Source of the DNA: an uncultured Eubacteriales bacterium
GTDB taxonomy: Bacteria; Bacillota; Clostridia; Oscillospirales; Acutalibacteraceae
NCBI GenBank assembly: GCA_934725345.1
Contig: CAKVBG010000002.1
Location: forward strand, 1 to 36,215
Direction of reading: 5' to 3'
Length of the DNA: 36,215 bases
This document shows, one piece after another, positions 1-7,766 of this stretch. Under the pieces are notes generated by a model, which was not told where the DNA came from, made no database searches, and was given only the letters and a program-made list of their open reading frames with translations. The translations under genes and the position numbers were made by a program. Each line of letters begins with the position of its first letter. The first letter of the stretch is position 1.

Positions 1-1
1 A

Positions 2-1858
2 ATTGGAAAAACTTGGGAGTTTATTAAACTTCATCCAAAACTCTCTGTAGCTATTGCGGCAGGGCTTCCCGTAGGTGGTGTTGCACTGAGTATTGGTGGT
101 AAAAAGCTGTATGATAATATGACTTATAAAAATGCTTTCATTGACGACGATAGACAATGGTCAAGCAAATTGAATCAAAGCTTTGAGGATGGATTCAACG
201 CATTTAATGAAAAGATTAATAGCCTTAAAGGCAAAAAGGTTGTTACGCAAGAAACTATAGATGAGATTCGTAAAATGATGATTTTTGACAGTATGACAGA
301 GCAATCGGGGCAATCGGGACTCATTTATTTAGTAGGCCTTACCTGCCCGTGGCTCAAAGAAAGATTGGAGAATGAAGTCTTTAAGAAATGTGTCAAAGAT
401 GAGCACGGTAATTTAAAAATAGATGGTGGAAAAGCCATAAAAATTTGGAATGAAGCCAAGAAAAAAATGGCATACGATGTTAAATTTGCCATGGAACACG
501 ACGAAAAACTTTTCCAAAGTTTAGGTTATACAGTAGCAGCCTATTTGAATATCTCCATTAGTGGTAGTGATAGAGCTGCTATAGCTGTATTGAGTGATAA
601 TCCGGAAATTTGTAATATTCCACAAAAATTAAAATTGTTTGGTAATAAAATATCAATTATTAGGGCAAAAAAAGAGGAAATCCTAAACGATTGTAAAGGC
701 ATTGATGGATTGGATTTTGAAAATAAGATTGAAGTATTAAAAAGAGAATTGGATGAACAAATGAGTGAAGTCGATAAATTACTCAAGGAACGTGATCTAA
801 GTGTAAAAGAAATGAACGAATTTGGAAAACAAAAAGATGTCGAAACATGGAGTCAAAAAGCCGCAAAAGTGATCAAATTTATAGAAGATAAAATGGATGA
901 ACTTGATAGTATTAATAGAAATGTAATCGATATAGGAGATCGAGTAGAAAGCCTAAAGAATGAATATAAAAAAGGAGTAGACGAAGCAAAAAGAGAAGAA
1001 GAGAAAAGGGCTAAAGAAGAAGCCCATGTTGGGTGGTTTTCAGATCAGTTGGACCAGTTAGTGGAAAATATTAACAGTGGAAATGATAATAACTGTTCAG
1101 ATTTATTTAAAGCAGACGCATTGAAAGAGGTACTGAGCAAAAATGAACTTGATAGGATTTCTTCGCTCAACAACGTACAATTTAGAGCAATTCATGACAA
1201 ATTCATAGAAGCATTCACATTGGTTACGGAAAAATATTTAAAACCTAGAGACTCTCTTGTTGGGTATACAGATTACCTACAAATGAGCGATATAAACTAT
1301 ACTGATACGATATCGGAATGCAAAATTTTTTTGAAGGCTCTGCTATATTATGAAAAACAAGTTAGAAAAGCATATAAATCTAAGAATGATGATTTGAAAT
1401 CAGAGGATATATTTGCTTACTATGTCAAAAATAATGGCTGGCTCAGTTATGCAACAGGGAGGTATGCCACACCAAAATTGAGTCCTTTTTACTACAGAGA
1501 ATGGATGTATGATTACGATGATACGAAGTTTAATGATTATATAAAAACAATCGATAGCGATGATAATAAATTTCTTCCAATATCGTCTAATATAACTAAA
1601 AAAATACTAACAGGAGTATATGACACTGAAGATACGAAGGGTATAGAGGCGTGCAAAGCCATTGGGCGTTTCATAAGTTTAATTGCTCGCATGTTGCCTG
1701 AACCGTTCAAAGCGGAAGAGGGTAATGAACAAGCTCCTCAGGAAGTAGAATCTACTCAACCTACTGAGTCAGCGCCCGCTCAACCTACCGAACAACCATC
1801 TGATTCAGCATCTGTTCAAGCTGACGAGCAATCATCTCCTCAAACATCCGATAATTAA
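2..1858 (+). CDS. Membrane or secreted coiled-coil protein of unknown function, 5' end missing
   Basis: The reading frame is open from the left edge (codons begin at base 2), so the ATG at 119 is probably internal and the true start lies outside the window. The first residues contain a hydrophobic stretch (about 15-36 of the visible part, rich in Ala, Gly and Val) that looks like a transmembrane helix. A long charged helical region follows, with coiled-coil character around bases 640-1020 (many Glu, Lys, Leu), then a mixed alpha region with several Tyr and Trp. The protein ends in a low-complexity tail of about 45 residues rich in Pro, Gln, Ser, Thr and Glu. I recognise no catalytic motif or family. 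A plausible reading is a membrane-anchored or exported structural or effector protein; the function is unknown. Confidence 0.8.
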   Translation: MGKTWEFIKLHPKLSVAIAAGLPVGGVALSIGGKKLYDNMTYKNAFIDDDRQWSSKLNQSFEDGFNAFNEKINSLKGKKVVTQETIDEIRKMMIFDSMTEQSGQSGLIYLVGLTCPWLKERLENEVFKKCVKDEHGNLKIDGGKAIKIWNEAKKKMAYDVKFAMEHDEKLFQSLGYTVAAYLNISISGSDRAAIAVLSDNPEICNIPQKLKLFGNKISIIRAKKEEILNDCKGIDGLDFENKIEVLKRELDEQMSEVDKLLKERDLSVKEMNEFGKQKDVETWSQKAAKVIKFIEDKMDELDSINRNVIDIGDRVESLKNEYKKGVDEAKREEEKRAKEEAHVGWFSDQLDQLVENINSGNDNNCSDLFKADALKEVLSKNELDRISSLNNVQFRAIHDKFIEAFTLVTEKYLKPRDSLVGYTDYLQMSDINYTDTISECKIFLKALLYYEKQVRKAYKSKNDDLKSEDIFAYYVKNNGWLSYATGRYATPKLSPFYYREWMYDYDDTKFNDYIKTIDSDDNKFLPISSNITKKILTGVYDTEDTKGIEACKAIGRFISLIARMLPEPFKAEEGNEQAPQEVESTQPTESAPAQPTEQPSDSASVQADEQSSPQTSDN

Positions 1859-1866
1859 ATTAAATT

Positions 1867-1900
1867 TATACCTTGAGTTATTAGTTTAACTTGAGGTATA
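1867..1900 (+). terminator. Hairpin after the first gene
   Basis: A 14-bp stem (two G-U pairs) with a 6-nt loop lies just after the stop codon. The downstream sequence is AT-rich but has no real T-run, so termination may be weak and glyS could be partly read through from upstream. Confidence 0.45.
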
Positions 1901-1937
1901 TTAATATATAAGAAATTTGAAAGGGTGAATTTTAAAC

Positions 1938-3308
1938 ATGGCAAATGAATCAATGGAAAAGATAGTAGCTTTTTGCAAAACAAGAGGGTTTGTATATCCT
2001 GGTTCGGAGGTTTATGGAGGTTTGGCAAACACTTGGGATTACGGTCCGCTGGGAAGCAGACTAAAAAATAATTTAAAAGATGCTTGGAGAAAAAGATTTA
2101 TTCAACAGCGAAAAAATAGCTATGAACTCGATGCAGCAATTTTTATGCATCCAAGAGTGTGGGAGGCGAGTGGTCATACGGAAAGTTTTGCTGACCCCTT
2201 GGTAGACTGTAAGGAATGCAAAACACGCCATAGAGCTGATAATTTAATAAACAGCTTTGATCCCAATATTGTAAGTGATGCTCTATCTGAAGAAGAAATG
2301 ATAGAAATGATAAAGTCTAAGGGTATAAAATGCCCTGTTTGCGGTGCCTGCAACTTTACGGATATCCGTGAATTTAATCTTATGTTCCAAACCAACAGAG
2401 GCGTCACTGCAGATAAAAAAAGCATAATATACTTAAGACCCGAAAACGCTCAAGGAGAGTATGTTAATTTCGTGAATGTTCAAAGAACTACTAGAAGTAA
2501 ACTACCATTTAGCATTGGGCAGATAGGGAAGGCATTTAGAAACGAAATTACACCAGGTAATTTTATTTTCCGTACAATCGAATTTGAACAGATGGAATAT
2601 CAAACGTTATGCAAAAAAGGTTCCGATGAAGAAACTTATGAATTTTTTAAGAATTATGCAAAGAAATTTTTTGAAGACCTCGGGATACCAGAAAGCTCCT
2701 TAAGGTTTCATGATCACGAAAAACTTGCTCACTATGCGAAAGCAGCCTGCGATATTGAATATCTGTTTCCTTTCGGATGGGGAGAAATTAATGGTACGCA
2801 TAATCGTACAAATTATGATTTATCCCGTCATCAAGAATACAGCAAAAAGAGCTTTGAATATTTGGATCCTGAAACAAACGAAAAATATATTCCTCATATT
2901 ATTGAATCTACATATGGCGTGGATAGGACTATCTTAGCGCTGATATGTAATGCATACACTGAAGATCAGCTTGAGGACTCCAACGATACCAGAATTGTTC
3001 TTAAAATTCATCCCGCACTTGCTCCGTATAAGGTTGCTGTGTTGCCGTTATCTAAAAAACTGTCTTCAAAAGCAGAAGAAATTTACGCAAAGCTTTCAGA
3101 TTTATATATGTGTGATTATGATGAATCAGGAAGCATTGGTAAGCGCTATAGACGTCAAGATGAAATAGGAACACCTTTCTGTGTTACTGTTGATTTTGAT
3201 ACCTTAGAGGATAACAAAGTAACTATTCGTTTTAGAGATACCATGAAACAAGAGCGCGTAAGCATTCAAGAAATTGAAGAGATAGTAAGTAAATACGTAA
3301 AATTCTAA
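1938..3308 (+). CDS. glyS: Glycine--tRNA ligase, single-chain class II
   Basis: This enzyme charges tRNA-Gly with glycine using ATP in the cytoplasm. The 456-residue length and start (ANESMEKIVAFCKTRGFVYP) match the homodimeric glycyl-tRNA synthetase of many Clostridia, staphylococci and mycoplasmas, not the split GlyQ/GlyS type. Class II motif 2 (FRNEITP, about residue 200) and motif 3 (YGVDRTILAL, about 325) are visible. The insertion near residues 90-140 carries C91-x2-C94 and C132-x2-C135, a likely zinc site. A C-terminal anticodon-binding domain follows. The ATG is preceded by a GAAAGGGTG ribosome site. The 79-nt upstream gap is too short for a T-box leader and I see none. Confidence 0.97.
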   Translation: MANESMEKIVAFCKTRGFVYPGSEVYGGLANTWDYGPLGSRLKNNLKDAWRKRFIQQRKNSYELDAAIFMHPRVWEASGHTESFADPLVDCKECKTRHRADNLINSFDPNIVSDALSEEEMIEMIKSKGIKCPVCGACNFTDIREFNLMFQTNRGVTADKKSIIYLRPENAQGEYVNFVNVQRTTRSKLPFSIGQIGKAFRNEITPGNFIFRTIEFEQMEYQTLCKKGSDEETYEFFKNYAKKFFEDLGIPESSLRFHDHEKLAHYAKAACDIEYLFPFGWGEINGTHNRTNYDLSRHQEYSKKSFEYLDPETNEKYIPHIIESTYGVDRTILALICNAYTEDQLEDSNDTRIVLKIHPALAPYKVAVLPLSKKLSSKAEEIYAKLSDLYMCDYDESGSIGKRYRRQDEIGTPFCVTVDFDTLEDNKVTIRFRDTMKQERVSIQEIEEIVSKYVKF

Positions 3309-3321
3309 ATTTAAAATTTTT

Positions 3322-3351
3322 ATCAGCCGAAACAAATCGGCTGATTTTTTT
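3322..3351 (+). terminator. Rho-independent terminator of glyS
   Basis: A perfect 9-bp stem (ATCAGCCGA/TCGGCTGAT) with a 6-nt loop is followed by six T residues. It sits between convergent genes and can serve the minus strand in part, since A-rich sequence precedes the stem. Confidence 0.92.
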
Positions 3352-3359
3352 AACCTATT

Positions 3360-4148
3360 TTATTTTACGATAATCAAATCATGGAATGTGCACCAATCCA
3401 AAATTAGTTTTTCGAATTTTAATTTTGCATTAGGGCTTATGGATTTAAATATCTGAACTTTTACGGTGTTAGTGGAGCGGTCGATTACTAAATTCGCTGC
3501 TGCTACGCATTTTAGACCTTTATACAAACAAAAATATATTTCATTTTCGCGGTTCATATCAGATGCAGATATATTAAGTAATTCTATACATGCTTTTATT
3601 TCATGAGGGTTGCTTGGTATTAAGAATCTGTATTCATCAAAGTGGGCCATCTCAGCTATTTTGGATATTATTTCACCTTTTAATATTGTGTACTCAGGCA
3701 ACAAGTTTTTAGATATATCAAATCCTTCAGGGTTATTTTTTACTAAATCCAATTTAGTATTAGAGTACAGTTTTCTTGCCTCGGGATTATTTCTCAAGTA
3801 GTCTCTAAAGGTAAGTTGCCATTTGAGCTCTCCACTATTTTCTGTAGCAACGTGTAAATTTAAATCAAAGGGAATTTTTTTATTAAAAAATAGTCTAAGC
3901 GGTAGGTTGTATTCGCCTTTATATTGATATCCATGGTTTTCCAAAATAGGTATTGTAGACTTTAAATCCTTGACTACACAAAATACGTCGATTACAGGTT
4001 TAGCACAAAGCCCAGGAACACTCGTAGAGCCTACATGGTGAACAGCTAAACAATTATTTCCAAGAACGTCTTTTAGTTCAGTTGAAATAACTTGGAAGTA
4101 TTCAGGCCATTTGGGATTATAGGGTACAACTTTTATTATTTTTTTCAT
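3360..4148 (-). CDS. GrpB/UPF0157 family nucleotidyltransferase-like protein
   Basis: Residues 1-165 match the GrpB (UPF0157) family, a member of the nucleotidyltransferase superfamily. It has the start VVPYNPKWPEYF, then HHVGSTSVPGLCAKPVIDV, with the family's GS motif and an Asp in a metal-binding position, and FDLNLHV further on. The reaction of this family is not well established. About 95 extra C-terminal residues (from FDEYRFLIPS) may be a small alpha/beta domain, possibly acetyltransferase-like as in GrpB-GNAT fusions, but that is weak. The start is set by AAAGGAGA eight bases before the ATG. It is convergent with glyS and divergent from nhaC. Confidence 0.85.
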   Translation of the reverse strand: MKKIIKVVPYNPKWPEYFQVISTELKDVLGNNCLAVHHVGSTSVPGLCAKPVIDVFCVVKDLKSTIPILENHGYQYKGEYNLPLRLFFNKKIPFDLNLHVATENSGELKWQLTFRDYLRNNPEARKLYSNTKLDLVKNNPEGFDISKNLLPEYTILKGEIISKIAEMAHFDEYRFLIPSNPHEIKACIELLNISASDMNRENEIYFCLYKGLKCVAAANLVIDRSTNTVKVQIFKSISPNAKLKFEKLILDWCTFHDLIIVK

Positions 4149-4170
4149 TGAATTTCTCCTTTATATATAG

Positions 4171-4264
4171 ATGTTGTAATATGATAATATTTTTAAGTTT
4201 TTATTTAAACAGACAATTAGATTGAATATTTTCAGAAAATCAGTAAAATATTATGCAACAACAT
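4171..4264. repeat. Imperfect inverted repeat between grpB-like gene and nhaC
   Basis: Arms at 4171-4194 (begins ATGTTGT, ends ATAATATTTTT) and 4245-4264 (AAAATATTATGCAACAACAT) are inverted copies with a few indels, about 50 nt apart. Each arm lies 13-22 nt upstream of one of the two divergent start codons. It could be a shared operator, a long hairpin or a coincidence of AT-rich sequence. Confidence 0.45.
4222..4249 (+). promoter_or_regulatory. Candidate sigma-A promoter of nhaC
   Basis: TTGAAT at 4222-4227 and TAAAAT at 4244-4249 are separated by 16 nt and lie about 28 nt upstream of the start codon. The -10 box overlaps the right arm of the inverted repeat. Confidence 0.5.
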
Positions 4265-4277
4265 CAAAAAGGATGTG

Positions 4278-5711
4278 ATGAATTTGGATTATCAAGTAAT
4301 TTCTTTAGTCGTACCTGTATTTGTAATTTTGCTGGCCGGGTTTACTAAAAAAATTATTCCGGCAATAATGGCAGGGATAGTAATCGGGAGCTTGTTTATT
4401 GCTAAGGGGGATATATTCAGTGGGATTGCAGTAGCGGTTGACAGATTAGTAAAAGCTGTATCTAATGAAGATAGCATTTGTATAATAATGTTTTTGTTTG
4501 TCTTTGGAGCACTGGGAGAAATTATGAAAATGTCAGGTGGAGTAAAAGGTTTTACCAACCTGGCTGATAAATATATCAAAACTGAAAGAGGTGCATTAGC
4601 ATCAATTTGGCTCTCAACACCCTTTACTTTTATAGATTGTTGTTTCCATACAATTTCATCGGGTACTATTGGTAAAGCTTTGCTTGACCGAGTGAAGGGG
4701 AATAAATATAGATTTGCTCATGTGCTCAATGTTACTTCGTGTTTGCTTATCATCTTAATACCATTTGGTACGACTTATGTAGGATACATCGTGAGCACAA
4801 TTGCGTTAGCACTAAGTAAAACTAACTTGAATATGTCGGCGTATAGTTTGTTTATACAGAGTATACCTTTCAACTTTTACGCCATTACCATGACTCTCAT
4901 AGCCTTAGGAAATACGGTTTTTAATTTTGGATTTAATAAAAAAATTATCCAATTGCCTAAGAAGAGTATTAATGAAGAGGATAATCATTCCCATAACCAT
5001 GTTCACGAGGAAAGCAAAGTGACTGAAAAAATAAAACCACGAGTAATTAATTTAATTTTCCCGCTAGTTCTTTTAATATTTTCAACAGTGATATTTTTTT
5101 GGTACCTAGCGGAAGATAAATATTCTGGTTTTCTTGAAGTTATAATGAATACGGATTTTGAAAAAGCAATTTTAGCTTCAGGAATTTTCACGCTAATTAT
5201 TACTGTAATTTTTTACTTATTTCAAAAAATTTCACTAGACGATATAGAAGCTGCTTTTTTCACAGGTGGTAAAGATTTAATACAACCAATTATTGTTCTA
5301 ATGCTGAGTTGGGGATTATCGTCTGTTATTGAGGAATTGGGGTTTGCAGAATTTGTAAGCGGAAAAATAAATAATAATATTCCTGAAATTTTAATTCCTG
5401 TAATAGTATTTTTGATTGGATGCTTTGTATCCTATTTCATAGGCTCCGCCTGGGGAACTTGGGCACTGCTAATGCCCATTGCAACTACACTCGTTGTTAA
5501 TACTGATTTATCTCTTCCAGTTGTTATCGGGGCAGTTTTAGCCGGAGGGTCTCTAGGAGATAATGCGTCGCCGCTTGGGGAGACGGTTATTTTAACTTCA
5601 ACCGTTTCTGGTGTGACTATAATGGAGCACGTTAGTTCACAACTTCCCTATAGTTTGATTGCTATAGCGGTTTCGAGCTTAATGTTTATCATAAGTGCTG
5701 CGTTGGTTTAA
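4278..5711 (+). CDS. nhaC: NhaC-family Na+/H+ antiporter
   Basis: A 477-residue polytopic membrane protein with about a dozen hydrophobic segments. The C-terminal signature SAWGTWALLMPIA followed by LAGGSLGDNASPLGETVILT is typical of the NhaC antiporter family, as is the central FHTISSGTIGKALLDR stretch. Such proteins exchange sodium for protons, or transport related solutes, in the cytoplasmic membrane. A cytoplasmic loop near residue 235 has a His-rich NHSHNHVH run that may bind metal or sense pH. A GTG at 4275 is in frame, but AAAAGGA spaces correctly only for the ATG at 4278, so I use that. The exact exchanged ions cannot be read from sequence; some NhaC relatives exchange malate and lactate or other organic acids. 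Confidence 0.88.
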   Translation: MNLDYQVISLVVPVFVILLAGFTKKIIPAIMAGIVIGSLFIAKGDIFSGIAVAVDRLVKAVSNEDSICIIMFLFVFGALGEIMKMSGGVKGFTNLADKYIKTERGALASIWLSTPFTFIDCCFHTISSGTIGKALLDRVKGNKYRFAHVLNVTSCLLIILIPFGTTYVGYIVSTIALALSKTNLNMSAYSLFIQSIPFNFYAITMTLIALGNTVFNFGFNKKIIQLPKKSINEEDNHSHNHVHEESKVTEKIKPRVINLIFPLVLLIFSTVIFFWYLAEDKYSGFLEVIMNTDFEKAILASGIFTLIITVIFYLFQKISLDDIEAAFFTGGKDLIQPIIVLMLSWGLSSVIEELGFAEFVSGKINNNIPEILIPVIVFLIGCFVSYFIGSAWGTWALLMPIATTLVVNTDLSLPVVIGAVLAGGSLGDNASPLGETVILTSTVSGVTIMEHVSSQLPYSLIAIAVSSLMFIISAALV

Positions 5712-5737
5712 AACTAATATGAAAATTTTTGCCTTTT

Positions 5738-5746
5738 TGATATAAT
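5738..5746 (+). promoter_or_regulatory. Extended -10 promoter of the 74-residue protein
   Basis: TGATATAAT is a perfect extended -10 element with no good -35 box 17 nt upstream. It lies about 49 nt before the start codon. Confidence 0.5.
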
Positions 5747-5794
5747 ATTTGTGGCATGAAAATGCTTAGATTAAAAAAATTGAGGAGATAACAA

Positions 5795-6019
5795 ATGGCC
5801 ACAGATTCTTTAACACAACTCAAACAAATGCTTGAGGACGAAAAACCCAACAATCCTCAGAAGTGGGCAGGATTTGTTGAAAGCACGATAGTTAATTTTT
5901 TTGATGAACACAGACTAGAAAAACTTTCAGTTGAGGACGGCAATGGCAACAAGGCAAAAATGTCACGTACTAAAGACAATGGAATTAAAATTGAGTATTG
6001 TTCAACCGTTATGATGTGA
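5795..6019 (+). CDS. Small hypothetical protein, 74 residues
   Basis: A short soluble, charged protein (MATDSLTQLKQMLEDEKPNN at the start) with a strong TTGAGGAGATAAC ribosome site, its own extended -10 promoter and a terminator hairpin, so it is probably expressed as a single-gene unit. Its N-terminal half is likely helical; a stretch rich in Lys, Asp and Asn follows, ending in IEYCSTVMM. It has no signal peptide and no recognised domain. The terminator after it resembles those behind the following secreted paralogues, so it may belong to the same locus, but its sequence is unrelated to them. Confidence 0.75.
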   Translation: MATDSLTQLKQMLEDEKPNNPQKWAGFVESTIVNFFDEHRLEKLSVEDGNGNKAKMSRTKDNGIKIEYCSTVMM

Positions 6020-6054
6020 GATTTTATATGAATTTACACCCATAATTTACGTAT

Positions 6055-6100
6055 CCTGCATAGACATTTGCTTAAGCGATGTTTGTGTGGGCTGTTTTTT
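6055..6100 (+). terminator. Rho-independent terminator after the 74-residue gene
   Basis: A 13-bp stem with several G-U pairs (left arm 6055-6067, right arm 6079-6091) encloses an inner GCTTAAGC palindrome and is followed by CTG and six T residues. The core around ACATTTGCTTAAG and GATGTTTGTGTG recurs after the next gene. Confidence 0.8.
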
Positions 6101-6183
6101 ATTTACTATCCAGTAAAACAAACTAATGGAAATACTTAATTTTTGTATTTTTAAACAAGCACAAATTGATTTTAATCAAGTAC

Positions 6184-6212
6184 TTTACAAACAGAATCTT
6201 GTATGTTAAAAT
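6184..6212 (+). promoter_or_regulatory. Promoter of secreted paralogue 1
   Basis: TTTACA at 6184-6189 and TAAAAT at 6207-6212 are 17 nt apart. The same TTTACAAA plus spacer ending in GTATGT or similar recurs before paralogues 2 and 3. A TTGATTTTAATCAA palindrome lies just upstream (about 6166-6179). Confidence 0.75.
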
Positions 6213-6261
6213 AAAGAAACAGTATGTTTACAACTTAACAAAAAAGAATAGGAGTGTTTAA

Positions 6262-7416
6262 ATGAAGAGTTTAAAAAATAAACTTACTGCAAGTGTATTT
6301 TCAGTCTTGATGATAGGAAGTTCATGCTTATCTAGCACATTTGCAGTTCCTCCAAAATATAGGCTTCCGATTGGACTCAAGTGTGACGTATCTTCCGATG
6401 GACCTGCCGGAGTAGCACCTGTTTATGGTGTCACTTCACAACCTGGAGAATATAAAAAAAATCCAAGACCTCCTCACAGTGAACGTAAGGAAGAGAGGCG
6501 TAGACCTTTAAGATCACCAATTATCGTATCTAGACCAAGTGAATGTATTAATGTTTCAGATGATCAACCTGAAGGAACTTCGCCTTCTGAATTTTCAGCC
6601 AGGTTACCTGACTCACCAACTCAAGAGATTAATGTTTCGAATACAGGTAGACCTGAGATATCCGCTCCTTTGTCTGAAAATTCGAGGCAGAGTCGTGATA
6701 AATTATCTAGCAATATGTTCAAAAATTTACCCAAAAGAAAGTCTCATTCAGTATCCTTGTCTGACGGGGAAAGATATAGACAGTACATCCTTGGTAATCT
6801 TGAACACAGGATGGCAGTATGGCCAGGTGATAGTAGATCATATAATAAGGAGGATTATCCCTATTCTTTTGATATAGGTGAGCTTCTAGTAAATAGCCCA
6901 ACAGAAACTTATTTAAGGTTGTTTGACGATCAACGACTATGTAGCTTTATTCGCATGATTGTAATAGACATGACAGACGATGAGAAGAAGCGAAAGGGCA
7001 TTTTTATAGAGATATATAAAGTTGTAGAAGAAGCTGTAACGAAATTATTTTTTTACAAAGCAAAGAAAACTACAGCAAAAAGATATGTAGTAGATAATTA
7101 TATCAAAAATAATTGGTTTTTAAGTGAATCAATAAAATTGTGTCCAAGTGTTAGTAGCTATGCAGTGGAGTTGTTAAATGGTATACCTAATTTTATAATA
7201 CATATAATGAGAGATGTGAAAGAGCATTTTAAAGGGCAGGAAGAGGTTTATAGTTATCGGGAATCATTAGATCTGTTAATGTGCTTATACAAAGCATTTT
7301 TTAGAACTTTGATATATAGACTACTACTCCCGCAAGATCAAATAGTAGAAACTATAGAAGATGGCAAGGTAGTACATTTAACAACAGGTGTTAAAATAGA
7401 TATTCCATTGGATTAG
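6262..7416 (+). CDS. Secreted paralogue 1: signal peptide, disordered middle, helical C-terminal domain
   Basis: A 384-residue protein of unrecognised family. Residues 1-28 are a signal peptide (positive start, hydrophobic core, Ala at 28 before VPPKYR). A Cys at 22 in a GSSC context is shared with both paralogues; it is a poor lipobox, so signal peptidase I cleavage is favoured. Residues 30-170 are rich in Pro, Ser, Arg and Glu and likely disordered, with two degenerate copies of an E-INVS-PE motif near 94 and 122. Residues 273-355 form the domain shared by the family: KRYVVDNYIKNN at its start, a conserved Cys (LCPSVSSY), DVKEHF, and a closing FFRTLIYRLL. The gene has an AGGAGTG ribosome site and its own promoter. 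Export is well supported; function is unknown. Confidence 0.88.
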   Translation: MKSLKNKLTASVFSVLMIGSSCLSSTFAVPPKYRLPIGLKCDVSSDGPAGVAPVYGVTSQPGEYKKNPRPPHSERKEERRRPLRSPIIVSRPSECINVSDDQPEGTSPSEFSARLPDSPTQEINVSNTGRPEISAPLSENSRQSRDKLSSNMFKNLPKRKSHSVSLSDGERYRQYILGNLEHRMAVWPGDSRSYNKEDYPYSFDIGELLVNSPTETYLRLFDDQRLCSFIRMIVIDMTDDEKKRKGIFIEIYKVVEEAVTKLFFYKAKKTTAKRYVVDNYIKNNWFLSESIKLCPSVSSYAVELLNGIPNFIIHIMRDVKEHFKGQEEVYSYRESLDLLMCLYKAFFRTLIYRLLLPQDQIVETIEDGKVVHLTTGVKIDIPLD

Positions 7417-7463
7417 AACTTATTAATTACCTTTTTTAGTTTAGTACAAAATCTGATATAAAT

Positions 7464-7509
7464 AACTCATACATTTGCTTAAGAGATGTTTGTGTGAGTT
7501 ATTTTTTTG
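7464..7509 (+). terminator. Rho-independent terminator after secreted paralogue 1
   Basis: A 10-bp outer stem (AACTCATACA/TGTGTGAGTT) with a 17-nt inner sequence CATTTGCTTAAGAGATG that can pair further is followed by A and seven T residues. The inner sequence is nearly identical to the hairpin at 6055-6100. Confidence 0.75.
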
Positions 7510-7594
7510 TTTGATGCATATGTATCAAGTAAAACATGATGGCGTTAATGCTTCATTGCTCGATTTATTTAATTTATTTATTTATTTTTAAATA

Positions 7595-7614
7595 AATACA
7601 AATTTATTTGTATT
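7595..7614 (+). promoter_or_regulatory. Perfect 8-bp palindrome upstream of the -35 box
   Basis: AATACAAA-TTTA-TTTGTATT is a perfect inverted repeat ending 6 nt before the -35 box of paralogue 2. A similar CAAATTTATTTG sits in the same place before paralogue 3 (9177-9188). It may be a binding site for a shared regulator; AT-rich chance symmetry is the alternative. Confidence 0.4.
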
Positions 7615-7620
7615 AAGTAC

Positions 7621-7649
7621 TTTACAAATAAAAATTTGTATGTTATAAT
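7621..7649 (+). promoter_or_regulatory. Promoter of secreted paralogue 2
   Basis: TTTACA at 7621-7626 and a perfect TATAAT at 7644-7649, with a 17-nt spacer. Confidence 0.82.
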
Positions 7650-7680
7650 AAAAAAAGATTCGTTTTTGATATTATAAAAA

Positions 7681-7766
7681 ATAGGAGTGTTTAAATGAAC
7701 AATTTAAAAAACAGACTTACTGCAAGTGTTATTTCATTTTTAGTGATAGGAGGCTCATGTTTGCCT
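7681..7766 (+). repeat. Direct repeat, copy 1: ribosome site and signal-peptide codons
   Basis: This 86-nt block from the ribosome site through the signal-peptide codons of paralogue 2 is identical at 82 of 86 positions to 9264-9349. The sequence diverges abruptly after it. It marks a recent duplication or conversion of the export and expression module. Confidence 0.9.

Noticed and set aside
1859..1937. T-box leader upstream of glyS
   Set aside because: The gap is only 79 nt and has neither the specifier stem nor the conserved T-box sequence.
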